A DNA stretch of 14,135 bases from Hyphomicrobiales bacterium (lineage in GTDB: Bacteria; Pseudomonadota; Alphaproteobacteria; Rhizobiales; Aestuariivirgaceae). The stretch covers positions 1-14,135 of the forward strand of contig JANXRO010000318.1 of assembly GCA_025356765.1 (NCBI GenBank). The letters run 5' to 3'. Position numbers and translations under genes: made by a program. Positions 6,650 through 13,495 of this stretch are shown here, one piece after another; positions within the stretch are counted from its first letter, which is position 1, and each line of letters begins with the position of its first letter. The notes under the pieces were generated by a model. It ran no database searches. It worked only from the letters and a program-made list of their open reading frames with translations, and was not told where the DNA came from.

Positions 6650-7429
6650 ATGGATCAAAAACTTGCAAACTCTATGCCGCGTATTTTGGCACACGACGTG
6701 AATATTTATTATGGTGAAAAACACGCCATTAAAAATCTGTCTGTCGAAATTCCAGATCGCGCTGTATCAGCCTTCATCGGCCCTTCGGGTTGTGGCAAAT
6801 CCACGTTTCTGCGTTCCATCAATCGCATGAATGATACAATCGCCTCCTGCCGCATGACAGGCGAAGTATTGCTCGATGGCAAAAGCATTTATGCGCCAGA
6901 TGTTGACGTTGTGCAGCTGCGTTCACATGTAGGCATGGTGTTTCAAAAGCCCAATCCGTTTCCAAAATCAATTTTTGAAAATGTGGCTTATGGGCCGCGC
7001 ATTCATGGCTTGGCCAAAAATAAAACAGATCTTGAAGAAATGGTTGTGAACAGCCTGAAAAAGGCCAGCCTGTTTGAAGAGGTGAAAGACCGTCTGAACG
7101 CTTCAGGCACCGGCCTTTCAGGCGGTCAACAACAACGCCTGTGCATTGCCCGTGCAATCGCGGTGAACCCCGAAGTGATTTTGATGGATGAGCCTTGCTC
7201 GGCCCTTGATCCCATTGCCACGGCGCGCATCGAAGAACTGATTGACGAGTTGAAACAAAATTATTGCATCATCATCGTCACCCATTCCATGCAGCAAGCC
7301 GCCCGGGTGTCTCAACGCACGGCATTTTTCCATTTGGGAACATTGGTGGAATACGGTGAAACCAATGATATTTTCACCAGCCCCAAAGACAAACGTACCC
7401 AAGATTATATTACTGGCCGCTTCGGCTAA
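6650..7429 (+). CDS. pstB: Phosphate ABC transporter ATPase PstB
   Basis: PstB is the cytoplasmic ATPase that powers PstCA and also relays transport state to PhoU/PhoR. The 259-residue product has Walker A GPSGCGKST (44-52), the Q-loop VGMVFQKPNPFP, signature LSGGQQQR (156-163), Walker B VILMDEP (176-182) and the H-loop His212. The segment SALDPIAT after Walker B is typical of PstB. The start could instead be GTG 6635, which overlaps the pstA stop in GTGA and adds five residues (MNGKT). ATG 6650 was chosen because GGAA at 6641-6644 lies at a reasonable distance and the added residues look unconserved. It lies inside the pst operon, with phoU 21 bases downstream. Confidence 0.97.
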   Translation: MDQKLANSMPRILAHDVNIYYGEKHAIKNLSVEIPDRAVSAFIGPSGCGKSTFLRSINRMNDTIASCRMTGEVLLDGKSIYAPDVDVVQLRSHVGMVFQKPNPFPKSIFENVAYGPRIHGLAKNKTDLEEMVVNSLKKASLFEEVKDRLNASGTGLSGGQQQRLCIARAIAVNPEVILMDEPCSALDPIATARIEELIDELKQNYCIIIVTHSMQQAARVSQRTAFFHLGTLVEYGETNDIFTSPKDKRTQDYITGRFG

Positions 7430-7450
7430 GTCGAAAAAAGGAATACCGTC

Positions 7451-8158
7451 ATGTCCGATCATATTGTGACAGCTTACGACCTCGAAATTTCCGCAATCAA
7501 AACCTTGCTCGCTCAGATGGGTGGCATGGCTGAAGAGCAATTGAACAACGCCATTACGGCCTTGGCCAAACGCGATTTGGTTTTGGCTGATTTGGTTATT
7601 GCCCGCGACGAAAAGCTTGATGTGATGGAGCGTGAAATTGAAGAGAAAGCCACGCTGACCATTGCCAAGCGCCAACCCATGGCTTTGGACTTGCGCGAAA
7701 TTATGGTGGCGATTCGTGTAGCAGCCGATATTGAACGCATTGGCGATTTGGCAAAGAACACCGCCAAGCGAACCCATGCCATTTCTGAAGCCTTGCCGCG
7801 TAAATTGGCGACAGGCCTTTCGCGCATGGGCAGCATGGCCCAGGCGCAGTTGAAAAATGTTCTCGATGCCTATGGTTTGAAAGATGCTGAGAAAGCGCTG
7901 AGTGTTTGGCGTTCTGACGAAGAATTGGATGCGCTATACAATTCCATCTTCCGCGAGCTTTTAACCTATATGATGGAAGACCCGCGCAACATTGGCATGT
8001 GCACGCATCTTTTGTTTGGTGCAAAAAATCTGGAACGCATCGGCGATCACACCACCAACATTGCTGAAAATATTTATTATCTGATCAATGGCAAAACCAT
8101 TGCCGAAGACAGGCCCAAAAAAGATATAACCTCAATGATGACAGGCATGGAAAAATAG
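7451..8158 (+). CDS. phoU: Phosphate signalling protein PhoU
   Basis: PhoU is a peripheral helical protein that links PstB to PhoR, suppresses PhoB activation when phosphate is plentiful and limits phosphate uptake. The 235-residue product consists of two homologous three-helix bundles. Each carries the metal-binding ExxxD signature, seen here as ERIGD at 95-99 and again at 195-199, exactly 100 residues apart. The start ATG 7451 has the ribosome binding site AAAAGGAA about 7 bases upstream. It follows pstB closely and precedes phoB by two bases, so signalling parts are co-transcribed with the transporter. Confidence 0.97.
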   Translation: MSDHIVTAYDLEISAIKTLLAQMGGMAEEQLNNAITALAKRDLVLADLVIARDEKLDVMEREIEEKATLTIAKRQPMALDLREIMVAIRVAADIERIGDLAKNTAKRTHAISEALPRKLATGLSRMGSMAQAQLKNVLDAYGLKDAEKALSVWRSDEELDALYNSIFRELLTYMMEDPRNIGMCTHLLFGAKNLERIGDHTTNIAENIYYLINGKTIAEDRPKKDITSMMTGMEK

Positions 8159-8160
8159 CC

Positions 8161-8856
8161 ATGGGTGCATCTATTCTCGTGGTTGAAGATGAAGAGCCTA
8201 TCCAGCTTCTGCTGAAATATAATTTGGAGGCAGAAGGCTATCGTGTGCGGGCAACTGCCCAAGGCGAAGACGTGGCCTATCTGATTGGCGAAGAACGCCC
8301 AGATCTTATTGTGCTGGATTGGATGTTGCCCGGAATTTCTGGCATCGAAGTGTGCAGGCTGGTGCGCACAAGACCAGAATCGCGTGATATTCCCATTGTG
8401 ATGTTAACCGCGAGAAGCGAAGAGAATGAGCGTGTGCGGGGCCTTGCCACAGGTGCTGATGATTATTTGGTAAAGCCGTTTTCCGTGCCAGAACTTCTGG
8501 CCCGCATTAAAACCATTTTACGCCGCATAAACCCTGAAGCCGTGGCTGATAAACTGGTGGCCGGAGATTTGGTTTTAGATCGCAAAACGCGCCGCACCAG
8601 CAGGGGCCCTCGTGATGTGAACCTGTCTCCCACAGAATTTCGGTTGCTGGAACAATTGATGCAGAACCCCGGCCGGGTTTATTCGCGTGGCCAATTGTTG
8701 GATACGGTGTGGGGCCGTGATGCTTTTGTGGATGAACGCACTGTTGATGTGCATGTTGGTCGGTTGCGCAAATCATTGGCGCGCGGCAAAGAGGCTGACC
8801 CCATCAGAACCGTGCGCGCCACGGGCTATGCCTTTGATGAGCGTTTTGGCAAATAA
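8161..8856 (+). CDS. phoB: Phosphate-regulon response regulator PhoB
   Basis: PhoB is the transcription factor that binds Pho boxes when phosphorylated by PhoR. The 231-residue protein has an OmpR-type layout. The receiver domain (about 1-122) has acidic residues Glu9 and Asp10, phosphoacceptor Asp53 in VLDWMLPG, Thr83 and Lys105. The winged-helix DNA-binding domain runs from about 130 to the end (LSPTEFRLLEQL, ERTVDVHVGRLRKSL, IRTVRATGYAF). The WMLPG and ELLARIKTILRR stretches are close to PhoB rather than other OmpR-family members, and the genomic position confirms it. It begins two bases after phoU. As the last gene of the Pho-box operon it should be autoregulated. No convincing terminator follows it. 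Confidence 0.97.
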   Translation: MGASILVVEDEEPIQLLLKYNLEAEGYRVRATAQGEDVAYLIGEERPDLIVLDWMLPGISGIEVCRLVRTRPESRDIPIVMLTARSEENERVRGLATGADDYLVKPFSVPELLARIKTILRRINPEAVADKLVAGDLVLDRKTRRTSRGPRDVNLSPTEFRLLEQLMQNPGRVYSRGQLLDTVWGRDAFVDERTVDVHVGRLRKSLARGKEADPIRTVRATGYAFDERFGK

Positions 8857-8898
8857 ATCACTTCGATTTTCCGTGCCTGTTTTGCTGCCAGCAATATT

Positions 8899-8927
8899 TT
8901 GACCAACTGAACAAGAAGTGCTTAGCT
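8899..8927 (+). promoter_or_regulatory. Putative sigma70-type promoter of the dpp operon
   Basis: TTGACC (8899-8904) is separated by 17 bases from TTAGCT (8922-8927). The -35 match and spacing are good; the -10 match is moderate. It lies in the 116-bp gap between phoB and dppA, with a leader of about 40 bases to ATG 8973. No Pho-box-like repeat is visible in this gap, so the dpp genes do not look directly PhoB-controlled. Confidence 0.5.
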
Positions 8928-8972
8928 TGCCTTTAGGCTCAGACATGAGCACGAAAATTAAGGGAGAAAAGC

Positions 8973-10571
8973 ATGAGAAAAACAACACGTTTTGTAACAG
9001 CTTTGCTGTTGGGAACAATGTTATCGGCAGGCGCTGCCAGCGCCAAATCACTGGTTTATTGTTCAGAAGGTTCGCCTGAAAATTTCACACCTGCAATGAA
9101 CACCACGGGCACAAGCTTGGATGCAGCGCGCCCGGTTTATAACAAGCTGGTGCAGTTTGCCCCGGGCACAACCAATGTGGTGCCAGCCTTGGCAGAAAAA
9201 ATTGATGTGGCAGATGGCGGAAAAACCATCACGTTCCATCTGCGCAAGGGTGTTAAATTTCATTCCGGTGTCAACGGCTTTACTCCCACGCGTGATTTGA
9301 CGGCCGAAGATGTGATTTGGTCTTTTGCCCGACAATCTGACAAGAACCACCCTTACGCAAAAGTTTCAGGCGGCGCGTTTGATTATTTCAACGATATGGG
9401 CATGCCAGATCTATTGGACTCAATCAAAAAAGGTGCTGATGATTTAACCGTCGTGATGACGTTGAAAGAACCCAACGCCCCCATCCTGGCCAACTTGGCC
9501 ATGGATTTCGCATCCATTCAATCAGCCGAATATGCCGATTTTCTGATGAAAAAAGGAACCCCGGAACAGTTTGACCAAATGCCCGTGGGCACAGGTTCGT
9601 TCCAATTCGTCAACTATCAAAAAGATTCCGTCATTCGTTATAAGGCTTTTGACGGCTGGGCCGGAAAGCCAAAGGTTGATGATTTAATCTATGCCATAAC
9701 CCCTGATGCAACCGCGCGTTATGCCAAGATGAAAGCCAATGAATGCCAAGTGATGGTTGCGCCAAATCCGGCAGATTTGGAAGCAATGGGTAAAGATGGA
9801 GACATCAAGCTTCTGCAACAAGCCGGCTTGAATGTTGGCTATTTGTCGATGAATGCGATGAAGCCTCCATTTGATAAAGTTGAAGTGCGCCAAGCAATTA
9901 ATATGGCGATCGACAAGGCGGCAATCTTGAAGGAAGTCTATCAAGGTGCAGGTCAGCCAGCCAAAAACCCGCTGCCACCCACCATCTGGTCTTATGATGA
10001 TACAACGGTGGATTATACTTATGATCCAGTGAAGGCCAAAGAGATGTTGGCCAAAGCTGGCGTCACATCGCTTGATACCGATTTGTGGTGGATGCCGGTG
10101 CAGCGCCCCTATAATCCCAATGCCAAGCGCATGGCCGAAATGATGCAATCTGATTTAGAAAAAGTGGGCATCCACGCCAAGCTTGTGTCTTATGAATGGG
10201 GTGAATATCGCAAGCGTCTGCAAGCGGGCGAACATCAAATGGGCTTGCTGGGTTGGACAGGCGATAATGGTGATCCAGACAATTTCTTGTTCTTGCTGTC
10301 TTGCAAAGCCGATGGAACACCCGCCGGCCAAAACATCGCCAAGTGGTGCAACAAAGACTTTGACGCAAAATTGTTAGAAGCCCGCAAAATCACTGATCAA
10401 GCGGCGCGTTCAAAGATCTATGCTGAAATGCAGGCCATCTTCAAAAAAGAAGCACCATGGATGACCATTGCTCACTCCACCGTGTTTGAACCTGTTCGCA
10501 AGGAAGTGTCTGGCTATAAAGTCAGCCCCCTTGGCGCTCACGAGTTCCAAGACGTAGACATAACGCAATAA
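8973..10571 (+). CDS. dppA: Periplasmic dipeptide-binding protein DppA
   Basis: DppA binds dipeptides in the periplasm and passes them to the DppBCDF importer. The 532-residue product has a Sec signal peptide with a likely cut after ASA (residue 24), giving mature KSLVYCSEGSPENFTP. It reads like E. coli DppA along its whole length: HLRKGVKFHSG, MDFASIQSAEYAD, DATARYAKMKANECQVM, MPVQRPYNPNAKRMAEMMQ, YEWGEYRKRLQAGEHQ, GWTGDNGDPDNF and IAHSTVFEPVRKEVSGY. Arg378 and Asp431 match in context and in their 53-residue spacing the E. coli residues that bind the peptide carboxylate and amino groups (Arg355 and Asp408, from memory). Cys30, 258, 444 and 459 match the two disulfide pairs expected. AAGGGAG at 8960-8966 is a strong ribosome binding site for this start. 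The similarity makes dipeptide more likely than oligopeptide, nickel or another cargo. Confidence 0.95.
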   Translation: MRKTTRFVTALLLGTMLSAGAASAKSLVYCSEGSPENFTPAMNTTGTSLDAARPVYNKLVQFAPGTTNVVPALAEKIDVADGGKTITFHLRKGVKFHSGVNGFTPTRDLTAEDVIWSFARQSDKNHPYAKVSGGAFDYFNDMGMPDLLDSIKKGADDLTVVMTLKEPNAPILANLAMDFASIQSAEYADFLMKKGTPEQFDQMPVGTGSFQFVNYQKDSVIRYKAFDGWAGKPKVDDLIYAITPDATARYAKMKANECQVMVAPNPADLEAMGKDGDIKLLQQAGLNVGYLSMNAMKPPFDKVEVRQAINMAIDKAAILKEVYQGAGQPAKNPLPPTIWSYDDTTVDYTYDPVKAKEMLAKAGVTSLDTDLWWMPVQRPYNPNAKRMAEMMQSDLEKVGIHAKLVSYEWGEYRKRLQAGEHQMGLLGWTGDNGDPDNFLFLLSCKADGTPAGQNIAKWCNKDFDAKLLEARKITDQAARSKIYAEMQAIFKKEAPWMTIAHSTVFEPVRKEVSGYKVSPLGAHEFQDVDITQ

Positions 10572-10579
10572 TAAGAATG

Positions 10580-10612
10580 GCCCCCATCCTGAAAATGGGT
10601 GGGGGCATTTTT
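10580..10612 (+). terminator. Intrinsic-terminator-like hairpin between dppA and dppB
   Basis: GCCCCCATCC (10580-10589) pairs with GGGTGGGGGC (10597-10606), ten pairs with one G-T wobble, around the loop TGAAAAT. Five T residues follow (10608-10612). It starts 8 bases after the dppA stop. It has the form of a Rho-independent terminator but lies inside the operon, so partial termination is the likely outcome, giving more dppA than dppBCDF mRNA. Its 3' arm also holds the apparent dppB ribosome binding site. Confidence 0.85.
10601..10605 (+). promoter_or_regulatory. Apparent dppB ribosome binding site inside the hairpin arm
   Basis: The only purine-rich, Shine-Dalgarno-like stretch before dppB is GGTGGGGG, whose GGGGG ends 9 bases before ATG 10615. 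These bases are paired in the hairpin at 10580-10606, so the site should be hidden when the hairpin forms. Confidence 0.55.
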
Positions 10613-10614
10613 CA

Positions 10615-11628
10615 ATGATCAAATATCTTCTCAAACGTGCGGCACTCACATTGCCCACGTTTATCGCCCTCATGTTTGTAACCTTTTTGATGATCCGCCT
10701 TGTGCCGGGCGATCCTATCGAGGTGCGCCGGGGCGAGCGTGGCATAACCCCTGAACGCTTGGCCGAGCTTCGCCACACCATGGGGCTTGATCAACCCGTG
10801 TGGAAACAATTTCTAGATTATGTCTGGGCTCTGTTGCATGGCGATTTTGGCACGTCCATAGTTTCCAAAACGCCTGTTGCCACCGAATTTTTCACGCTGT
10901 TTCCAGCCACTGTGGAATTGACCCTCTGCGCCATTATTTTTGCCATTATCATTGCGGTGCCCGCAGGTGTTATTGCGGCTTCAAAGCGCGGGAGTGCCTA
11001 TGATCAGCTGATGATGGGTGTGGCCCTTGTGGGCTATTCCATGCCGCTGTTCTGGTGGGGCCTGATGCTTATTTTGCTGATGTCCAACACCTTGCATTTA
11101 ACGCCAGTGTCTGGCCGTATTGATGTGATCGCCTATTACTATCCCAGTGTGACAGGGTTTCTGTTGATTGATTCCCTCTTGTCAGATCAGAAGGGCGCAT
11201 TCCTCGATGTGGTGCGCCATCTTATTTTGCCAACCATCGTGTTGGGCACAATTCCTTTGGGGGCGATTGCGCGCATGACCAGGTCTTCCATGCTTGAAGT
11301 GCTTGAAGAAGACTATGTGCGAACCGCGCGCGCCAAAGGCCTGTCAATTTTTCGCGTTGTGGGCTTTCACGCTTTGCGCAATGCGTTGATTCCAGTAGTC
11401 ACCATGATTGGTGTACAGCTCACAACGCTTCTTGCGGGAGCTGTGCTGACAGAAACAATTTTCTCGTGGCCAGGCATTGGCAATTGGCTCATCCACTCGA
11501 TTGAACGGCGTGATTATCCAGCCTTGCAGGGCGGTATTATGTTGATTGCCAGCTTGGTGATCATCCTCAATCTGTCGATGGATTTTATCTATGGATTGAT
11601 CAACCCGAGGATCCGCCATGGTCGCTAA
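10615..11628 (+). CDS. dppB: Dipeptide ABC transporter permease DppB
   Basis: DppB is one of the two inner-membrane channel subunits for dipeptide import. The 337-residue protein has a first membrane segment at about 9-28 followed by the family hallmark RLVPGDPIEV, a periplasmic stretch with LRHTMGLDQPVWKQFLDY, and five more hydrophobic segments. The ATPase-contacting loop YVRTARAKGLSIFRVVGFHALRNALIPV starts at about residue 233, and ETIFSWPGIGNWL follows, as in OppB/DppB permeases. It starts only two bases after the T-run of the upstream hairpin. Its last 11 bases overlap dppC. Assignment as DppB rather than OppB or GsiC rests on the neighbouring dppA. Confidence 0.93.
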   Translation: MIKYLLKRAALTLPTFIALMFVTFLMIRLVPGDPIEVRRGERGITPERLAELRHTMGLDQPVWKQFLDYVWALLHGDFGTSIVSKTPVATEFFTLFPATVELTLCAIIFAIIIAVPAGVIAASKRGSAYDQLMMGVALVGYSMPLFWWGLMLILLMSNTLHLTPVSGRIDVIAYYYPSVTGFLLIDSLLSDQKGAFLDVVRHLILPTIVLGTIPLGAIARMTRSSMLEVLEEDYVRTARAKGLSIFRVVGFHALRNALIPVVTMIGVQLTTLLAGAVLTETIFSWPGIGNWLIHSIERRDYPALQGGIMLIASLVIILNLSMDFIYGLINPRIRHGR

Positions 11629-11662
11629 AGAAATGGCCGCTAAAGAAATGGTCGCGGAACCG
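11618..11662 (+). repeat. Threefold 15-bp tandem repeat at the start of dppC
   Basis: Three adjacent 15-base units begin at 11618, 11633 and 11648, each starting with ATGG in the dppC frame. Units one and two differ at one base (ATGGTCGCTAAAGAA and ATGGCCGCTAAAGAA); the third (ATGGTCGCGGAACCG) has diverged in its second half. They encode MVAKE, MAAKE and MVAEP, so the gene has three possible in-frame starts five codons apart. The pattern suggests duplication of the start region. Confidence 0.85.
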
Positions 11663-12538
11663 CTCGCCCTTTCACCACCGGGTGCATTACGCGCATTCTG
11701 GTTTGCGTTTCGTGAAAATCGCGGCGCTGTCATCGGTGCCGCAATTGTTACACTGGTTATTATCTGCGCCATCTTCGCCAATGTTTTAGCGCCCTATAGT
11801 CCGCTGGAACAATTTAGAGATTTCACCAAACTGCCCCCTGTATGGGTTTCGGGTGGCACCTGGAAATTTCCCTTGGGCACAGATCCCTTAGGCCGCGACA
11901 TGCTTTCGCGCATTCTCTATGGAGCGCGCATCTCTTTGTTCATCGGCCTTTCCATCATGATTGTCTGCGCCTTTATCGGCACCTGCTTGGCGCTGCTTGC
12001 GGCTTTTGCTGGCGGCATTGTTGATGTGATGATCATGCGGGTGATGGATTTGATTTTGGCGATCCCTGATTTGGTTTTGGCAATTTTAATCATCGCCGTC
12101 ATTGGCCCCAATTTGATCAACACCATCATTGCCATCACCATTGTATATTTGCCCCGGTTTGTCATTTTAATGCGCGCGTCGGCCTTGGGCGAACTTAGCA
12201 AAGACTATGTCACCGCCGCCAAAGTTTCAGGTGTCGGCCCTTGGCGATTGATGTTCACAACGGTTCTGCCCAATTGCGTGGCACCCTTGATCATCCAAGC
12301 CGCCTTGGGAATTTCTGACGCTATTCTTGAAGCTGCCGCCTTGGGCTTTCTTGGCCTGGGCGCACAACCCCCCGTGCCTGAATGGGGCTCGATGCTGGCA
12401 GACACACGAGATCTGATCACATCAAACCCGTGGGTGATGGCGCTTCCGGGCCTTGCTATCTTAATCACGGTGCTTGCCATCAACTTGATGGGCGATGGTT
12501 TGCGCGATGCGCTTGATCCGCGCCTGCGGCGGAGTTGA
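11618..12538 (+). CDS. dppC: Dipeptide ABC transporter permease DppC
   Basis: DppC pairs with DppB to form the transport channel. The 306-residue protein starts with a repeated MVAKE-type sequence (residues 1-15). The OppC-type N-terminal region follows, with FRENRGAVIGAAIVTLVIICAIFANVLAPYSP (about 31-62) and FPLGTDPLGRDMLSRILYGARISL. Next come the permease core, the EAA loop KDYVTAAKVSGVGPWRLMFTTVLPN (about 195-219), and the characteristic EAAALGFLGLGAQPPVPEWGSML and DGLRDALDPRLRR. ATG 11618 was chosen because GAGG at 11607-11610 lies 7 bases upstream. ATGs at 11633 and 11648 are possible alternatives that would remove the repeats. It overlaps the end of dppB by 11 bases and ends three bases before dppD. 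Confidence 0.93.
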   Translation: MVAKEMAAKEMVAEPLALSPPGALRAFWFAFRENRGAVIGAAIVTLVIICAIFANVLAPYSPLEQFRDFTKLPPVWVSGGTWKFPLGTDPLGRDMLSRILYGARISLFIGLSIMIVCAFIGTCLALLAAFAGGIVDVMIMRVMDLILAIPDLVLAILIIAVIGPNLINTIIAITIVYLPRFVILMRASALGELSKDYVTAAKVSGVGPWRLMFTTVLPNCVAPLIIQAALGISDAILEAAALGFLGLGAQPPVPEWGSMLADTRDLITSNPWVMALPGLAILITVLAINLMGDGLRDALDPRLRRS

Positions 12539-12541
12539 GTA

Positions 12542-13495
12542 ATGCCCCTTCTCGAAATTGAAAATCTCAGTGTTGAATTTAAAACCTCAAGCGGCGCATT
12601 TCGTGCAGTCGATGGCGTTTCGATGGCTGTCGATGCAGGCGAAGTTTTGGCTATTGTGGGCGAGTCTGGTTCAGGAAAATCCGTGGCCATGTTGGCGGTC
12701 ATGGGCCTGTTGCCATGGACAGCCACAGTGACAGCCGACCGCATGAACTTTGATGGCCGCGACTTAAAAAACATCACAGCAGATGATCGCCGAAAAATAA
12801 CCGGCAAAGACTTGGCGATGATTTTTCAAGAACCCATGACAAGCCTCAACCCCTGTTTCACTGTGGGCTTTCAGGTGATGGAGGCGATGAAAACCCATCT
12901 TGATCTGGATAGACCCCAGCGCCGCAAACGCGCCATCGAGCTTTTGGAAGAAGTGGGAATTCCGGCACCTGAAACCAGGCTTTCGTCATTCCCCCATCAA
13001 CTTTCAGGCGGTATGAGCCAGCGCGTGATGATCGCCATGGCCTTGGCGTGTAACCCAAAGCTTCTCATTGCCGATGAACCAACCACCGCTTTGGATGTGA
13101 CCATTCAAGCTCAAATTCTTGATCTTCTTGTTCGCCTGCAAAAAGAGAAATCCATGGGTCTTGTGTTGATCACCCATTCCATGGGCGTGGTGGCTGAAAC
13201 AGCAGACCGCGTCAGCGTTCAATATGCTGGTCAAAAAGTGGAAGAACAGCCGGTTGCGGGTTTATTCGCCAAGCCGCGCCATCCCTATACGGCGGCCTTG
13301 CTGGCGGCCCTGCCTGAACGCGCCACGGGCCGCAGGTTACCTTCGATCCAGGGTGTGGTGCCCGGCCAATTTGACAGGCCAAAGGGCTGCCTCTTTTCGC
13401 CCCGCTGCGCTTATGCAGATGATCTTTGCCGCACAACACCGCCTAAAATGAGTGCAGGTGCCTTGTGCCATTATCCATTAGGCCAAAAATCATGA
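12542..13495 (+). CDS. dppD: Dipeptide ABC transporter ATPase DppD
   Basis: DppD is one of two different ATPase subunits that drive dipeptide import. In 317 residues it has Walker A GESGSGKS (40-47), the Q-loop MIFQEPMTSLNP, signature LSGGMSQR (154-161), Walker B LLIADEP (174-180) and the H-loop His212. The C-terminal region after about 245 is the oligopeptide/dipeptide-transporter domain, with HPYTAALLAALP and four cysteines at 283, 289, 296 and 309. In structurally studied Opp/Dpp ATPases this cysteine cluster holds a [4Fe-4S] centre (recalled knowledge). GGAG at 12531-12534 serves as ribosome binding site. The stop overlaps the dppF start in ATGA. Confidence 0.94.
   Translation: MPLLEIENLSVEFKTSSGAFRAVDGVSMAVDAGEVLAIVGESGSGKSVAMLAVMGLLPWTATVTADRMNFDGRDLKNITADDRRKITGKDLAMIFQEPMTSLNPCFTVGFQVMEAMKTHLDLDRPQRRKRAIELLEEVGIPAPETRLSSFPHQLSGGMSQRVMIAMALACNPKLLIADEPTTALDVTIQAQILDLLVRLQKEKSMGLVLITHSMGVVAETADRVSVQYAGQKVEEQPVAGLFAKPRHPYTAALLAALPERATGRRLPSIQGVVPGQFDRPKGCLFSPRCAYADDLCRTTPPKMSAGALCHYPLGQKS

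Noticed and set aside
7118..7777. 219-codon open frame on the minus strand across pstB and phoU
   Set aside because: It is a shadow of two certain genes on the + strand, crosses their boundary, and has no recognisable domain or ribosome binding site.
8882..8900. Hairpin TTGCT-GCC-AGCAA with TATTTT as phoB terminator
   Set aside because: Five pairs with a three-base loop and an interrupted T-run are too weak, so it is not annotated as a terminator.
9684..10148. 154-codon minus-strand frame inside dppA
   Set aside because: It lies wholly within dppA, and its His/Ile-rich composition reflects the complement of dppA codons.
12205..12807. 200-codon open frame on the minus strand across dppC and dppD
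   Set aside because: It is antisense to well-supported permease and ATPase genes, with low-complexity composition and no family resemblance.
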